DNA of 64,000 nucleotides from an uncultured Bradyrhizobium sp. Lineage in GTDB: Bacteria > Pseudomonadota > Alphaproteobacteria > Rhizobiales > Xanthobacteraceae. The stretch lies in contig NZ_CANSMR010000003.1 of assembly GCF_947648125.1 (NCBI RefSeq), positions 450,420-514,419 on the forward strand, read 5' to 3'. The translations under genes were made by a program, and so were the position numbers. Below, piece after piece: positions 16,949 through 26,045 of the stretch (position 1 is the first letter of the stretch; the number at the start of each line of letters is the position of its first letter). Under the pieces are notes generated by a model, which searched no databases, was not told the DNA's origin, and saw only the letters and a list, made by a program, of their open reading frames with translations.

Positions 16949-19900
16949 GTGTACATGAAGCTCACGCGCCTCCGCCTGCACGGTTTCAAGTCGTTCGTTG
17001 AACCCACCGATTTCATGATCGAGCCGGGCCTGACCGGCGTCGTCGGACCGAATGGCTGCGGCAAATCCAATCTCGTCGAAGCGCTGCGCTGGGCGATGGG
17101 CGAGACCTCGCACAAGTCGCTGCGCGCCGCCGACATGGATGCGGTGATCTTCGCCGGTTCCGGCAACCGCCCGGCGCGCAACCACGCCGAAGTCGTGATG
17201 ACGATCGACAATTCCGATCGCTCGGCACCGGCCGCGATGAACGACAGCCAGCTGCTCGAAATCTCCCGCCGCATCGAGCGCGAGGCTGGCTCGGTCTACC
17301 GCATCAACGGCCGCGATGTGCGCGCTCGCGACGTGCAGATCCTGTTCGCCGACGCCGCCACCGGCGCGCGTTCGCCGGCACTGGTTCACCAGGGCAAGAT
17401 CGGCGAGATCATTCAGGCCAAGCCGGAGCAGCGCCGCCGCGTGCTGGAAGACGCCGCCGGCGTTGCCGGCCTGCATGCCCGCCGCCACGAGGCGGAACTG
17501 CGGCTGAAGGCGGCCGAAACCAACCTCACCCGCGTCGAGGACGTGATCGGCCAGCTCACCGGCCAGATGGAAGGCCTCAAGAAGCAGGCGCGCCAGGCGA
17601 TTCGCTACCGCGAGGTCGCCGCCAAGGTGCGCAAGTCCGAAGCCATGCTGTTCCATCTGCGCTGGATCGGGGCCAATGCCGACGTCAACGATGCCGCGCA
17701 GACCCATGATCTTGCCGTGCGCGAGATGGCGGAGCGCACCCAGCATCAAGCGGAGGCCGCGCGTATCCAGGCGATCCGCGCCACCGAACTGCCGGCGCTG
17801 CGCGATGCCGAGGCGCGCGCCGCCGCGGGCCTGCAGCGCCTGACCAACGCCCGCGAGATGCTCGATCGCGAGGAGCAGCGCGCCAAGGAACGCGTCGGTG
17901 AGCTCGATCGGCGTCTGACCCAGTTCGCCCAGGACATCGCGCGCGAGCAGCAGCAGACCTCCGATGCCGACATCGCGCTGCAGCGGCTCGACACCGAAGA
18001 CGCCGAGTTGAAGGAAGAGATCAAGTCACGCGTCGAGAAGCGCTCCGGCGTCGACGAGCGTGTCTCCGAGGCCGAGGAGATCCTGGCCGCGACCGAGCGC
18101 CAGTTCTCCGAGCTGACCACGCAGCTCGCCGACCTCACCGCCAAGCGCAACCAGCTCGAAGCCGGCGTGCGCACGCATCGCGACCGCTTGGCGCGGCTCG
18201 ATCAGGAGATCGCCAACGTCCAGGCCGAGGAAACCAAGCTCGCGCAGGAGACCGGCAATCTCGGCGACATCGACGCGCTCGCCGCCGCCATGGAGATGGC
18301 GCAGCAGACGCTCGCCGAATCCGAGGCGGCCGTGCAATCCAGCGAGGCGCATCACGCCGCCGCGCGGCAGACGCTGGAAGCCTCTCGCAATCCGCTCGCT
18401 GAGGCCGAGAAGCGCGTGCAGCGGCTCGAGACCGAAGCGCGCACCATCTCCAAGCTCGTCACCAGCGAGACCAAGAATCTGTGGCCGCCGATCATCGACG
18501 GCATCACGGTCGCCAAGGGCTATGAAAAGGCGATCGGCGCGGTGCTCGGCGACGACCTCGACGCGCCGGTGGATTCCTCCGCGCCGATGCGCTGGACCAA
18601 TGTCGGCGAAGCCGCGGGCGATCCGTCGCTGCCGGATGGCGTCGAACGGCTGGCCGATCACGTCCAGGCGCCGCCGGAACTGGCGCGCCGTCTGGCCCAG
18701 ATCGGCGTGGTGGCCAAGGAGCGCGGCGCGGCGCTGGCGTTGCAGCTGAAGACCGGCCAGCGGCTGGTATCGCTCGAAGGCGATGTCTGGCGCTGGGACG
18801 GCTTTGTCGCCGACGCTCATGCTCCGACCGGTGCGGCCCGCCGCCTCGCCGAGCGCGCCCGCCTGGTCGACATCGAGCATGAGCTGGAACAGGCCCGCAT
18901 CGATGCCGCCGCCAAGCGCCAGGCGCTGGAGACGGCTGAAGAAGAATTGCGCTCGGCATCCGCCGCCGAGGGCGCCTCCCGCGAAGCCGTGCGCGCCGCC
19001 CGTCGCGAGACCGACGCCGCGCGTGAGCGCCATGCCGCGACCGAACGCGAGATCAACCGCCACTCTGCGCGCAAATCGGCGCTGACCGAGGCGCACAGCC
19101 GTGTCGCCGCCGACCGCGACGAAGCCGAAGCCGCCCATGAGAACGCGGTTGCCGCGCTGTCCGAATTGCCGCCGGGCGTGGAGACCGAAGCCCAGCTCGC
19201 CGCGGTTCGCGCCGAGATCGACAACCAGCGCCGTGCCGCCGCGCAGGTCCGCGCCGAGGCGCAAGCGCTCGCCCGCGAGGCCGAGCTCGCCGACCGCCGC
19301 GTGCAAGCGATCGTTGCCGAGCGTAACGAGTGGCAGAACCGCAAGACCAGCGCCGCCTCACAGGTCGAGACAGTCGAGGCACGCATCGCCGAGGTGTCGG
19401 CCGAGCGCGAGGAACTGGCCAATGCGCCGGAGGTGTTCGCCGAGAAGCGCAGCGCGCTGATCACGGAAATCGAGCACGCCGAGGGCGATCGCCGGATCGC
19501 CGCCGATGCGCTGGCGATGGCGGAAGCCGCGATGGCGGAAACCGATCGTGTCGCCAAGGCCACGCTCGAAGCGCTGTCGTCCTCCCGCGAAGCTACCGCG
19601 CGCGCCGAGGAGCGCATGGAAGGCACCCGCCGCCGCCTCGCCGACATCGAGCGCGAGATCCACGACATGCTCGAGGTCGAGCCGAGCGCGGTCGTCGGCA
19701 TGGCCGAGATCGAGCCCGGCGCGGAGCTGCCGCCGGTCGCGCAGGTCGAGGAAGAACTCGAAAAGCTGCGCCGCGACCGCGAGCGGCTCGGCGCGGTCAA
19801 TCTGCGCGCCGAGGAAGAGTTGAAGGAAGTCGAGACCCAGCACACCGGGCTGACCACCGAACGCGACGACCTCGTCGAGGCGATCAAGCGGCTGCGGCAG

Positions 19901-20419
19901 GGCATCCAGAGCCTCAACCGCGAAGCGCGCGAACGTCTGCTGACCTCGTTCGAGACCGTCAACAACCACTTCAAACGGCTGTTCACCGAGCTGTTCGGCG
20001 GCGGCGAAGCCGCGCTGCATCTGATCGAGAGCGACGATCCGCTCGAGGCCGGCCTCGAGATCATCGCCAAGCCGCCCGGCAAGAAGCCGCAGACCCTGTC
20101 GCTGCTATCAGGCGGTGAGCAGGCGCTGACGGCGCTCGCGCTGATCTTCGCGGTGTTCCTGACCAACCCGTCACCGATCTGCGTGCTGGACGAAGTCGAC
20201 GCGCCGCTCGACGACCACAACGTCGAACGGTTCTGCACCCTGCTGAACGAGATGACCGGCTCGACCGAGACGCGCTTCATCATCATCACGCACAATCCGA
20301 TCACGATGGCGCGGATGAACCGGCTGTTCGGCGTCACCATGGCCGAGCGCGGCGTGTCCCAGTTGGTGTCGGTCGACCTGCAGGGCGCGGTCGATATCCT
20401 CGACCAGAACGTGGCGTAG
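16949..20419 (+). CDS. smc: Chromosome segregation protein SMC
   Basis: A 1156-aa condensin subunit ATPase that organises and segregates chromosomes with ScpA and ScpB. The N-terminal ATPase half has Walker A GPNGCGKSN near residues 33-41. A long coiled coil follows (about 170-510), then a hinge near residues 505-680 (KGYEKAIGAVLGDDLDAP, GAARRLAERARLVD) and a returning coiled coil. The C-terminal half has the signature LSLLSGGEQALTALALIFAVF near residue 1050 and Walker B CVLDEVDAPLDDHNVERF. Length is normal. GTG 16949 is shown; an ATG two codons later (16955) is equally plausible. No scpAB genes are in the window. Confidence 0.96.
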   Translation: MYMKLTRLRLHGFKSFVEPTDFMIEPGLTGVVGPNGCGKSNLVEALRWAMGETSHKSLRAADMDAVIFAGSGNRPARNHAEVVMTIDNSDRSAPAAMNDSQLLEISRRIEREAGSVYRINGRDVRARDVQILFADAATGARSPALVHQGKIGEIIQAKPEQRRRVLEDAAGVAGLHARRHEAELRLKAAETNLTRVEDVIGQLTGQMEGLKKQARQAIRYREVAAKVRKSEAMLFHLRWIGANADVNDAAQTHDLAVREMAERTQHQAEAARIQAIRATELPALRDAEARAAAGLQRLTNAREMLDREEQRAKERVGELDRRLTQFAQDIAREQQQTSDADIALQRLDTEDAELKEEIKSRVEKRSGVDERVSEAEEILAATERQFSELTTQLADLTAKRNQLEAGVRTHRDRLARLDQEIANVQAEETKLAQETGNLGDIDALAAAMEMAQQTLAESEAAVQSSEAHHAAARQTLEASRNPLAEAEKRVQRLETEARTISKLVTSETKNLWPPIIDGITVAKGYEKAIGAVLGDDLDAPVDSSAPMRWTNVGEAAGDPSLPDGVERLADHVQAPPELARRLAQIGVVAKERGAALALQLKTGQRLVSLEGDVWRWDGFVADAHAPTGAARRLAERARLVDIEHELEQARIDAAAKRQALETAEEELRSASAAEGASREAVRAARRETDAARERHAATEREINRHSARKSALTEAHSRVAADRDEAEAAHENAVAALSELPPGVETEAQLAAVRAEIDNQRRAAAQVRAEAQALAREAELADRRVQAIVAERNEWQNRKTSAASQVETVEARIAEVSAEREELANAPEVFAEKRSALITEIEHAEGDRRIAADALAMAEAAMAETDRVAKATLEALSSSREATARAEERMEGTRRRLADIEREIHDMLEVEPSAVVGMAEIEPGAELPPVAQVEEELEKLRRDRERLGAVNLRAEEELKEVETQHTGLTTERDDLVEAIKRLRQGIQSLNREARERLLTSFETVNNHFKRLFTELFGGGEAALHLIESDDPLEAGLEIIAKPPGKKPQTLSLLSGGEQALTALALIFAVFLTNPSPICVLDEVDAPLDDHNVERFCTLLNEMTGSTETRFIIITHNPITMARMNRLFGVTMAERGVSQLVSVDLQGAVDILDQNVA

Positions 20420-20464
20420 GCTTACGTCGAAGCACCTCGGAGTTGAGGCGAGGCCTCTCGGCCC

Positions 20465-20549
20465 CGTCATTGCGAGGCGCGACAGCGACGAAGCAATCCA
20501 CGCCTCCACAAGCGGCGCCATGGATTGCTTCGCTCCGCTCGCAATGACG
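20465..20549. repeat. Palindromic repeat, family A (second copy)
   Basis: CGTCATTGCGAGGCGCGACA at one end and CGCTCGCAATGACG at the other, with GAAGCAATCCA mirrored by TGGATTGCTTC. It follows smc and ends 17 bases before the Rsm22-like start. Confidence 0.8.
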
Positions 20550-20565
20550 TGCGATAGTGCAGCGG

Positions 20566-21531
20566 ATGACCTCACCCGATCTTCCCGCCGAACTGCGCGC
20601 GGCCCTCAATGCCAGGCTCGAAGGCCTGTCGCGCAATGACGCGGCGGGCCGCGCGGCGGTCATCTCACAGACCTATCGGGAGGGCGGCGGCTCCGGGACG
20701 ATCCGGACCGAGACCGATGCGCTGGCTTACGCGCTGGCGCGGATGCCCGCGACCTATGCCGCCGTAGTGGCGAGCCTCAATGCGCTGACGGAAATCAGGC
20801 CGGACTTCGCACCGGCAAGCCTGCTCGATGTCGGTGCCGGCCCCGGGACCGCGACCTGGGCTGCCGCGGAGGCGTTCACATCGCTAAAGAGCTTCACCCT
20901 GCTCGACGCCAATGGCGCGCTGCGAACGCTGGCCGAGGGGCTGTTTCACGGTAGCATTCGCCTGCACGACACCAGCTATCGACTCGGCCAGGCCCGCGCC
21001 CTGCTCGACAAGGCCGAACCCGCCGACCTCGTCGTCGCCAGCTACATGATCGGCGAACTCGGCGAAGCCGAGCGCGCGGCACTCACCGATGCGCTGTGGT
21101 CCAAAACCGGCGATACGCTATTGGTCGTCGAACCCGGCACGCCCGCGGGCTATGCACGGATCATCGCACTCCGCGCACGCTTGATCGCCGCCGGCGCGCA
21201 TGTCACAGCCCCCTGCCCGCATGACGGCGGCTGCCCGCTGGTTGCACCCGACTGGTGCCATTTCTCGCAGCGCCTGCAACGCTCGCGCGCGCACAAGCAG
21301 GTCAAGGGCGCCGACGCCCCGTTCGAGGACGAGCGCTTCGCCTATGTCGCGCTGAGCCGCGCGCGCGTTGAGAACCGGCCATCGCGCGTGCTGGCGCAGC
21401 CGGATGTCGGCAAGGTCGAGATTGCGGCCAAGCTCTGCACGCCCGGGGGCGTCGTCCTCGCCAGGGTGCCCCGCCGCGCCAAAGCCGATTACGCCAGCGC
21501 CCGGCGCTGGCGCTGGGGCGACGCGGTTTAG
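20566..21531 (+). CDS. Rsm22-like rRNA methyltransferase
   Basis: A 321-aa class I SAM methyltransferase of the small-ribosomal-subunit Rsm22 family, associated with ribosome assembly in mitochondria and alphaproteobacteria. The SAM loop DVGAGPGTATWAA lies near residue 90. The downstream ASYMIGELGE and VVEPGTPAGYARI segments fit the family. A Cys-rich block CPHDGGCPL...DWCHFSQRLQRSR is the usual metal- or cluster-binding part of Rsm22 proteins. The bacterial substrate is not firmly established. ATG 20566 is preferred; another ATG sits three codons upstream. Confidence 0.85.
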   Translation: MTSPDLPAELRAALNARLEGLSRNDAAGRAAVISQTYREGGGSGTIRTETDALAYALARMPATYAAVVASLNALTEIRPDFAPASLLDVGAGPGTATWAAAEAFTSLKSFTLLDANGALRTLAEGLFHGSIRLHDTSYRLGQARALLDKAEPADLVVASYMIGELGEAERAALTDALWSKTGDTLLVVEPGTPAGYARIIALRARLIAAGAHVTAPCPHDGGCPLVAPDWCHFSQRLQRSRAHKQVKGADAPFEDERFAYVALSRARVENRPSRVLAQPDVGKVEIAAKLCTPGGVVLARVPRRAKADYASARRWRWGDAV

Positions 21532-21538
21532 CTACTTG

Positions 21539-21660
21539 CGTCGTCCCGGGCGAAGGCCGGGACCCATAACCACCGATCCCGGTTGTGAAGCGAAGCCGAC
21601 GCCACTTGTGCCTTTTCCAGGGGCCGCGGCGTATGGGTCCCGGCCTGCGCCGGGACGACG
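21539..21660. repeat. Palindromic repeat, family D (second copy)
   Basis: Begins CGTCGTCCCGGGCGAAGGCC and ends GGCCTGCGCCGGGACGACG, with GGGACCCATAACC mirrored by GTATGGGTCCC. It follows the Rsm22-like gene. Confidence 0.8.
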
Positions 21661-21819
21661 TAGAACTAGCGGGACGACGACATCGACCTCACCGGACGGT
21701 GTTGAACCAATTCGTATCCATCCCCGACCAACGCTTGCCCACCTTTCCGCGGCGGGCTGCCCTGCGCCCCAATCTTGGGCTACGGTGCCGCCGTCTCGTC
21801 CATCAGGAGCTGCCCTGTC

Positions 21820-22380
21820 ATGTCGACCAGCTGGATCGTTATCGGCGTCATCGTCCTTCTCGTGCTGTTTGCGTTCGGCGCCTACAACCGCCTCGTCGCG
21901 CTCGGCCAGCGGGTCAGCCAGGCCTTTGCCGACATCGATGTGCAGCTCAAGCAGCGCCACGACCTGATCCCGAACCTGGTCGAGACGGTGAAAGGCTATG
22001 CCGCGCATGAGCGCGGCACGCTCGACGACGTCATCAAGGCACGCAACTCGGCGATCTCGGCACAGGGGCCAGCCCAGGTCTCGGCGGCGGAGAACCAGCT
22101 CTCCGGCGCGCTCGGCCGGCTGATCGCGCTGTCGGAGGCCTATCCGGACCTCAAGGCCAACGCCAATTTCCAGCAGCTCGCATCGGAGCTTTCCGATCTC
22201 GAGAACAAGATCGCCGCTAGCCGCCGCTTCTTCAACAACGCGGTCCAGGAATACAACACCGGCATCCAGCAGATGCCGGCCGCCCTGTTCGCCGGCATGT
22301 TCGGCTTCACCCGCAAGGATTTCTTCGACCTCGGCGCCAGCCGCACGGAGGTCGAGGCGGCACCGAGCGTGAAGTTCTGA
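21820..22380 (+). CDS. lemA: LemA-family protein
   Basis: A 186-aa LemA protein: one N-terminal transmembrane helix (SWIVIGVIVLLVLFAFGAYN) followed by the alpha-helical domain with RVSQAFADIDVQLKQRHDLIPNLVETVKGYAAHERGTLDDVIKARN and the late FNNAVQEYNTGIQQMPAALFAGMFGF motif. Its job is unknown; LemA genes often sit beside M48 peptidase or TPM genes, as here. ATG 21820 follows an AGGAG ribosome site. It ends 23 bases before the M48 gene, so they are likely one operon. Confidence 0.92.
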   Translation: MSTSWIVIGVIVLLVLFAFGAYNRLVALGQRVSQAFADIDVQLKQRHDLIPNLVETVKGYAAHERGTLDDVIKARNSAISAQGPAQVSAAENQLSGALGRLIALSEAYPDLKANANFQQLASELSDLENKIAASRRFFNNAVQEYNTGIQQMPAALFAGMFGFTRKDFFDLGASRTEVEAAPSVKF

Positions 22381-22403
22381 GGCGCAACGCGCGCCGCTCC
22401 GTC

Positions 22404-23630
22404 ATGGCCGCCTATGGTCTCTACACGCATATCGCATCGAACAAGTTTCGTTCGATGCTGCTGCTCGCCGGCCTGTTCCTGCTGATCTACGTGCTGGTCT
22501 ATGCCGGCGCGCTGGTCGCGGAGGTGATGATCGATAGCGGCCGCACCGCCGATTACTATCTGGCCCATGCCTCGCGCGATCTGGTCTCGGCCTTCCCATG
22601 GGCGACGATCGCAGCGGTGGCCTGGATCGTGATCGCCTATTTCTTCCACCAGAAGATGATCGACGCCGTCACCGGCGGCGAAAGCGTGACGCGGCAGCAG
22701 CAGCCGCGGCTCTACAATCTCTTGGAAAACCTCTGCATCTCGCGCGGCATTCCGATGCCGAAGCTGAAGGTGATGGACAGCCCGGCGCTGAACGCGTTCG
22801 CGACCGGACTGAACCCGCGGCAATACGCCATCACGGTCACTACGGGCCTTCTGAAAGCGCTTGATGACCAGGAGGTCGAGGCCGTGCTCGGCCACGAGCT
22901 CACCCATATCAAGAACGGCGACGTGCAGCTGATGGTGGTCGCCGTGATCATCGCCGGCGTCGTCGGCTTCTTCGGCGAGCTGTTCTTCCGCCTGTTCACA
23001 AATCTGTCGTGGAGCGGAGGCAGCCGCAGCGGAGGCGGCTGGTCGTCCTCGTCATCATCATCATCCTCGTCGGACCGCGAAAGCAAGAGCTCGGGCGGCG
23101 GCGCGATCATTGTCATCATCATCGCGGTCGCGCTGATCATGCTGGCCTGGCTGCTGTCGCAGGTGGTCAAGCTCGCATTGTCGCGGTCGCGCGAATTTCT
23201 CGCCGATGCCGGATCGGTCGAGCTGACCAAGAATCCCGATGCGATGATCTCGGCGCTACGCAAGATCGAGAACCGCGGCGAGTTGCCGGGCGCCACCTCG
23301 GCGGTGATGGAACTCTGCGTCGACAATCCGCGCGAGGGTTTCGCCGACCTGTTTGCCACCCATCCGTCGGTCAAGTCCCGGGTCGATGCCCTGGTGAAAT
23401 TTGCCGGCGGCCACGATCCCGGACCGCTGGCGCTGCCGGACGAGACGGAGCCGCAGGACCAGCCGTCCACGGCAGGCGACCAGCCCCCGCCGGTGACCCA
23501 TGGCCCGTGGGGTGACACGCCGCCGGCGAAACCGAACAATCCGCCGCCGCTGCCGGGCACCACCCCTAGGCAGGGACCGTTTGGTCCGCTTCAAGGTCCG
23601 CTCCAGGGCCCTTGGGGCCCGCGCCGCTGA
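22404..23630 (+). CDS. M48-family (HtpX-like) membrane metallopeptidase
   Basis: A 408-aa zinc peptidase. Two N-terminal transmembrane helices (about residues 18-42 and 63-82) precede the catalytic block, with zinc motif HELTH at 164-168 (VLGHELTHIKNGDV). The downstream ligand Glu is in SREFLADAGSVELTKNPDAMI. Between the motif and that ligand lies a Ser/Gly tract (residues about 204-235) with ten consecutive Ser, then a hydrophobic segment. The last 70 residues are Pro-rich (PPPLPGTTPRQGPFGPLQG), a low-complexity tail. The family handles membrane protein quality control; pairing with lemA is common. Start ATG 22404. Confidence 0.9.
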   Translation: MAAYGLYTHIASNKFRSMLLLAGLFLLIYVLVYAGALVAEVMIDSGRTADYYLAHASRDLVSAFPWATIAAVAWIVIAYFFHQKMIDAVTGGESVTRQQQPRLYNLLENLCISRGIPMPKLKVMDSPALNAFATGLNPRQYAITVTTGLLKALDDQEVEAVLGHELTHIKNGDVQLMVVAVIIAGVVGFFGELFFRLFTNLSWSGGSRSGGGWSSSSSSSSSSDRESKSSGGGAIIVIIIAVALIMLAWLLSQVVKLALSRSREFLADAGSVELTKNPDAMISALRKIENRGELPGATSAVMELCVDNPREGFADLFATHPSVKSRVDALVKFAGGHDPGPLALPDETEPQDQPSTAGDQPPPVTHGPWGDTPPAKPNNPPPLPGTTPRQGPFGPLQGPLQGPWGPRR

Positions 23631-23793
23631 TCGTGCCCTAGGTTACTCAGTCCATTAAGGAAATCCCCACCAAACCGATCGTGGACACCTTAAGGAATTG
23701 AATTCTCCCTCGTTTCTGCCATGTTCGCGCCCAAAGCAGTGTGGGGACTTGCCGATCGCCATCGCGGTCGGGAGCGCGCTTTAAGGGACTTCC

Positions 23794-24537
23794 ATGGCAA
23801 AGCCGGTTGTGATCGTGGTGGGCGCTGACAAGGGCGGGGTCGGCAAGACCACCGTCTCGCGGACGCTCCTGGACTATTTCAGTGCCAACAATGTGCAGAC
23901 CCGGGCGTTCGACACCGAGTCGCCGCGCGGCACGCTGAAGCGCTTCCATCCCGACATCACCGAGATCGTCGACATGACGACGACCGCGGACCAGATGAAG
24001 ATCTTCGATACGCTGAACGCCGGTTCCTCGGTCACCGTGATCGACGTCCGCGCCGGCCTGTTGTCGCCCGCGCTGGCCTCGCTGCGCGACATCGGCTTCC
24101 TCGACGCGGCGCGTTCCGGCCAGATCACCTTCGCCGTATTCCACATCCTCGGCCCCTCGATCGCTTCGCTCGACGAGATCGCCGAGACCGCCAACTTCAT
24201 GAGCGGCGCGAAGTATTTCCTGGTGAAGAACTTCATCAACGACACCCAGTTCTTCCAGTGGGACCAGGCGACCTACAATTCCTACTTCCACCGCATCAAG
24301 GACGCCGTGGACCTCACCATCCCGAAGCTCAACGAAATGGCCTACGAGCAGGTCGAGGTCTCCTCGGTTCCGTTCCTGAAATTCGTGGCCAACAAGGGCA
24401 TCAACGACGACGCCGCGAACTACTCCTTCGTGCTGCGCGGCTATGTCCGGCACTGGCTCGCCAATGTCTGGAGCGAGTTCGACCGGATCAAGCTGACCGA
24501 CCTGGTCGGCGCCAAGGCGGCCAAGGGCGAAAAATAG
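23794..24537 (+). CDS. ParA-like P-loop ATPase
   Basis: The 247-aa product has a deviant Walker A ADKGGVGKTTVSRTLLDYF of the MinD/ParA type near residue 10. It also has FDTESPRGTLKRF, a Walker B-like strand TVIDVRAGL and a long C-terminal helical region without a recognised DNA-binding domain. The substrate or cargo is not known. A ribosome site AGGGA precedes ATG 23794. The next gene (24644) encodes a related protein: both have the pattern D-x6-L-x4-P-x-ITE-x2-D, followed by T-x2/3-M-x3-D and a VID strand, which indicates a duplicated pair. Confidence 0.8.
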   Translation: MAKPVVIVVGADKGGVGKTTVSRTLLDYFSANNVQTRAFDTESPRGTLKRFHPDITEIVDMTTTADQMKIFDTLNAGSSVTVIDVRAGLLSPALASLRDIGFLDAARSGQITFAVFHILGPSIASLDEIAETANFMSGAKYFLVKNFINDTQFFQWDQATYNSYFHRIKDAVDLTIPKLNEMAYEQVEVSSVPFLKFVANKGINDDAANYSFVLRGYVRHWLANVWSEFDRIKLTDLVGAKAAKGEK

Positions 24538-24552
24538 CCGCTCGCAAGGGCG

Positions 24553-24594
24553 GCGAAAAAGTCGCGCCCGGCAGCGAAAAAATCGCGCCCGGGA
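24553..24594. repeat. Two tandem 21-base repeats between the ATPase pair
   Basis: GCGAAAAAGTCGCGCCCGGC plus A (24553-24573) is followed directly by GCGAAAAAATCGCGCCCGGG plus A (24574-24594), differing at two positions. It starts 15 bases after the stop of the first ATPase. The unit length is a multiple of three, so read-through in one frame would give EKVAPGS/EKIAPGS-type peptides, but a stop codon precedes it. Confidence 0.7.
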
Positions 24595-24643
24595 GCGGCG
24601 ATGGGGCTGGATTAGGCGAAAATTTGCCCTGATATAGCGGGCG

Positions 24644-25312
24644 ATGTCGTCCACGCCCGTTTACATCATCTGCTCGCCCCGCCCGCAGGTCGGCAAGACG
24701 CTGATCGCGCGGCTGCTCGGCGAATTCCTGCTGCTCAAGAACGGCGACGTCGTCTGCTACGACATCAATCTGAAGGAGCCGTCGCTGCTCGACTATCTGC
24801 CGCGGATCACGGAAACCGCCGACGTGATCGACACCTACGGCAAGATGCAGCTGATGGACCGCGTCATCGTCAATGACGGCATCGCCAAGGTAATCGACCT
24901 CGGCTACCACGCCTTCGACGAATTCTTCAGAATGTGCGACCAGATCGGGCTGATGAAGGAGGCGCTGCGCCGCCGCGTCTCGCCGGTCATCCTGTATGTC
25001 GCCGATACCGACCGCGCCTCGGTGCACGGCTACCAGACGCTGCAGGGCATGATCCCGCCGAACGCGCTCGTCGTCATCGACAATGAATTCGTGGTGCGCG
25101 GCGAGCTGCCGCCCGTCATGACCGGCAGCCGGGTGCTGCGCTTCCGCGCGCTGCCGGTGTTCCTGAAGACCTATATCGACCGGCTGACCTTCTCCTTCAC
25201 CGGCTATCTGCGCCAGGAGAGGGACTCATCGACCGAGCTGCATCAGTGGATCCGGCGGAATTACACCACCTTCCGCGATCTCGAGCTGAGCATGCTGCTG
25301 CAAAGGGGCTAA
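24644..25312 (+). CDS. ParA-related P-loop protein with degenerate Walker A
   Basis: A 222-aa partner of the preceding ATPase. Its P-loop reads CSPRPQVGKTLIARLLGEF: the GKT is kept, but the KGG of ParA-type motifs is replaced by RPQ and the leading Gly/Ala by Pro. A conserved Lys earlier in the motif, needed for the deviant Walker fold, is absent. The paired pattern with the 23794 product includes YDINLKEPSLLDYLPRITET, followed by a VID-strand segment AKVIDLGYHAFDEFF. Nucleotide binding is uncertain. No family name is recognised. The start ATG at 24644 lies 106 bases downstream of the first ATPase. Confidence 0.75.
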   Translation: MSSTPVYIICSPRPQVGKTLIARLLGEFLLLKNGDVVCYDINLKEPSLLDYLPRITETADVIDTYGKMQLMDRVIVNDGIAKVIDLGYHAFDEFFRMCDQIGLMKEALRRRVSPVILYVADTDRASVHGYQTLQGMIPPNALVVIDNEFVVRGELPPVMTGSRVLRFRALPVFLKTYIDRLTFSFTGYLRQERDSSTELHQWIRRNYTTFRDLELSMLLQRG

Positions 25313-25314
25313 CT

Positions 25315-25478
25315 GTCGTCCCGGCCAAGCCAACGGGTCGCGCAAACGCGCGCCCGATGACAGGCTCCGCGCGAGCCGGGATCCATAACCACAGCTATAT
25401 GTTTGGCAAAGGCTGGGGCCACAGCCTGTCCACAACTGACATTCGTGGTTATGGGTCCCTGCTTTCGCAGGGACGACG
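25315..25478. repeat. Palindromic repeat, family D (long, diverged copy)
   Basis: Begins GTCGTCCCGGCCAAGCC and closes CTTTCGCAGGGACGAC, with GGGATCCATAACCAC mirrored by GTGGTTATGGGTCCC around a 60-base centre. It sits between the ATPase pair and apt. Confidence 0.7.
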
Positions 25479-25491
25479 TGGAGAGAGGGAG

Positions 25492-26031
25492 CTAATGCCC
25501 CTCGAACGCCATCAGGGTGCGCACCGGGACGTCCATCGCGCGCAGCTTGGCGGCGCCGCCGAGATCGGGCAGGTCGATAATGAAGCAGGCCGCGACCACA
25601 TTGGCGCCGATCTGGCGCAGCAGCTTCACCGCGCCCTCCGCGGTGCCGCCGGTCGCGATCAGATCGTCGACCAGGATCACGCGCTCGCCGGGCTGCACGG
25701 CGTCGGCGTGCATCTCCATCTCGTCGATGCCGTATTCCAGCGAGTAGGCGATCCGCACCGTGGTATGCGGCAGCTTGCCCTTCTTGCGGATCGGCACGAA
25801 GCCGGCGGAGAGCTGATGCGCAACCGCGCCGCCGAGAATGAAGCCGCGGGCCTCGATGCCCGCGACCTTGTCGACCTTCGCGCCCGCCCAGGGATGCACC
25901 AGCTCATCGACCGCGCGGCGGAAGGCGCGGGCATCGGCAAGCAGCGTCGTGATGTCGCGGAACAGGATGCCCTTCTTCGGGTAGTCCGGGATGGTGCGAA
26001 CGGTCGCCTTGATGTCGTGGTCGAAGGTCAT
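25492..26031 (-). CDS. apt: Adenine phosphoribosyltransferase
   Basis: Apt converts adenine and PRPP to AMP (purine salvage). The 179-aa product starts [30 protein letters not shown], a standard Apt N-terminus. It contains [17 protein letters not shown] and the PRPP loop [21 protein letters not shown] near residues 120-140. ATG 26031 is chosen; a TTG at 26049 overlaps the trpE(G) stop but lacks a ribosome site. It lies 14 bases downstream of trpE(G), so it is probably co-transcribed with it. Confidence 0.95.
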   Translation of the reverse strand: MTFDHDIKATVRTIPDYPKKGILFRDITTLLADARAFRRAVDELVHPWAGAKVDKVAGIEARGFILGGAVAHQLSAGFVPIRKKGKLPHTTVRIAYSLEYGIDEMEMHADAVQPGERVILVDDLIATGGTAEGAVKLLRQIGANVVAACFIIDLPDLGGAAKLRAMDVPVRTLMAFEGH

Positions 26032-26045
26032 TGGTCTCGCAATCC

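Noticed and set aside
23672-23720. A CtrA-type site (TTAA-n7-TTAA) before the first P-loop gene
   Set aside because: The closest match is TTAAGGAATTGAATT, where the second half is AATT rather than TTAA; not good enough to call.
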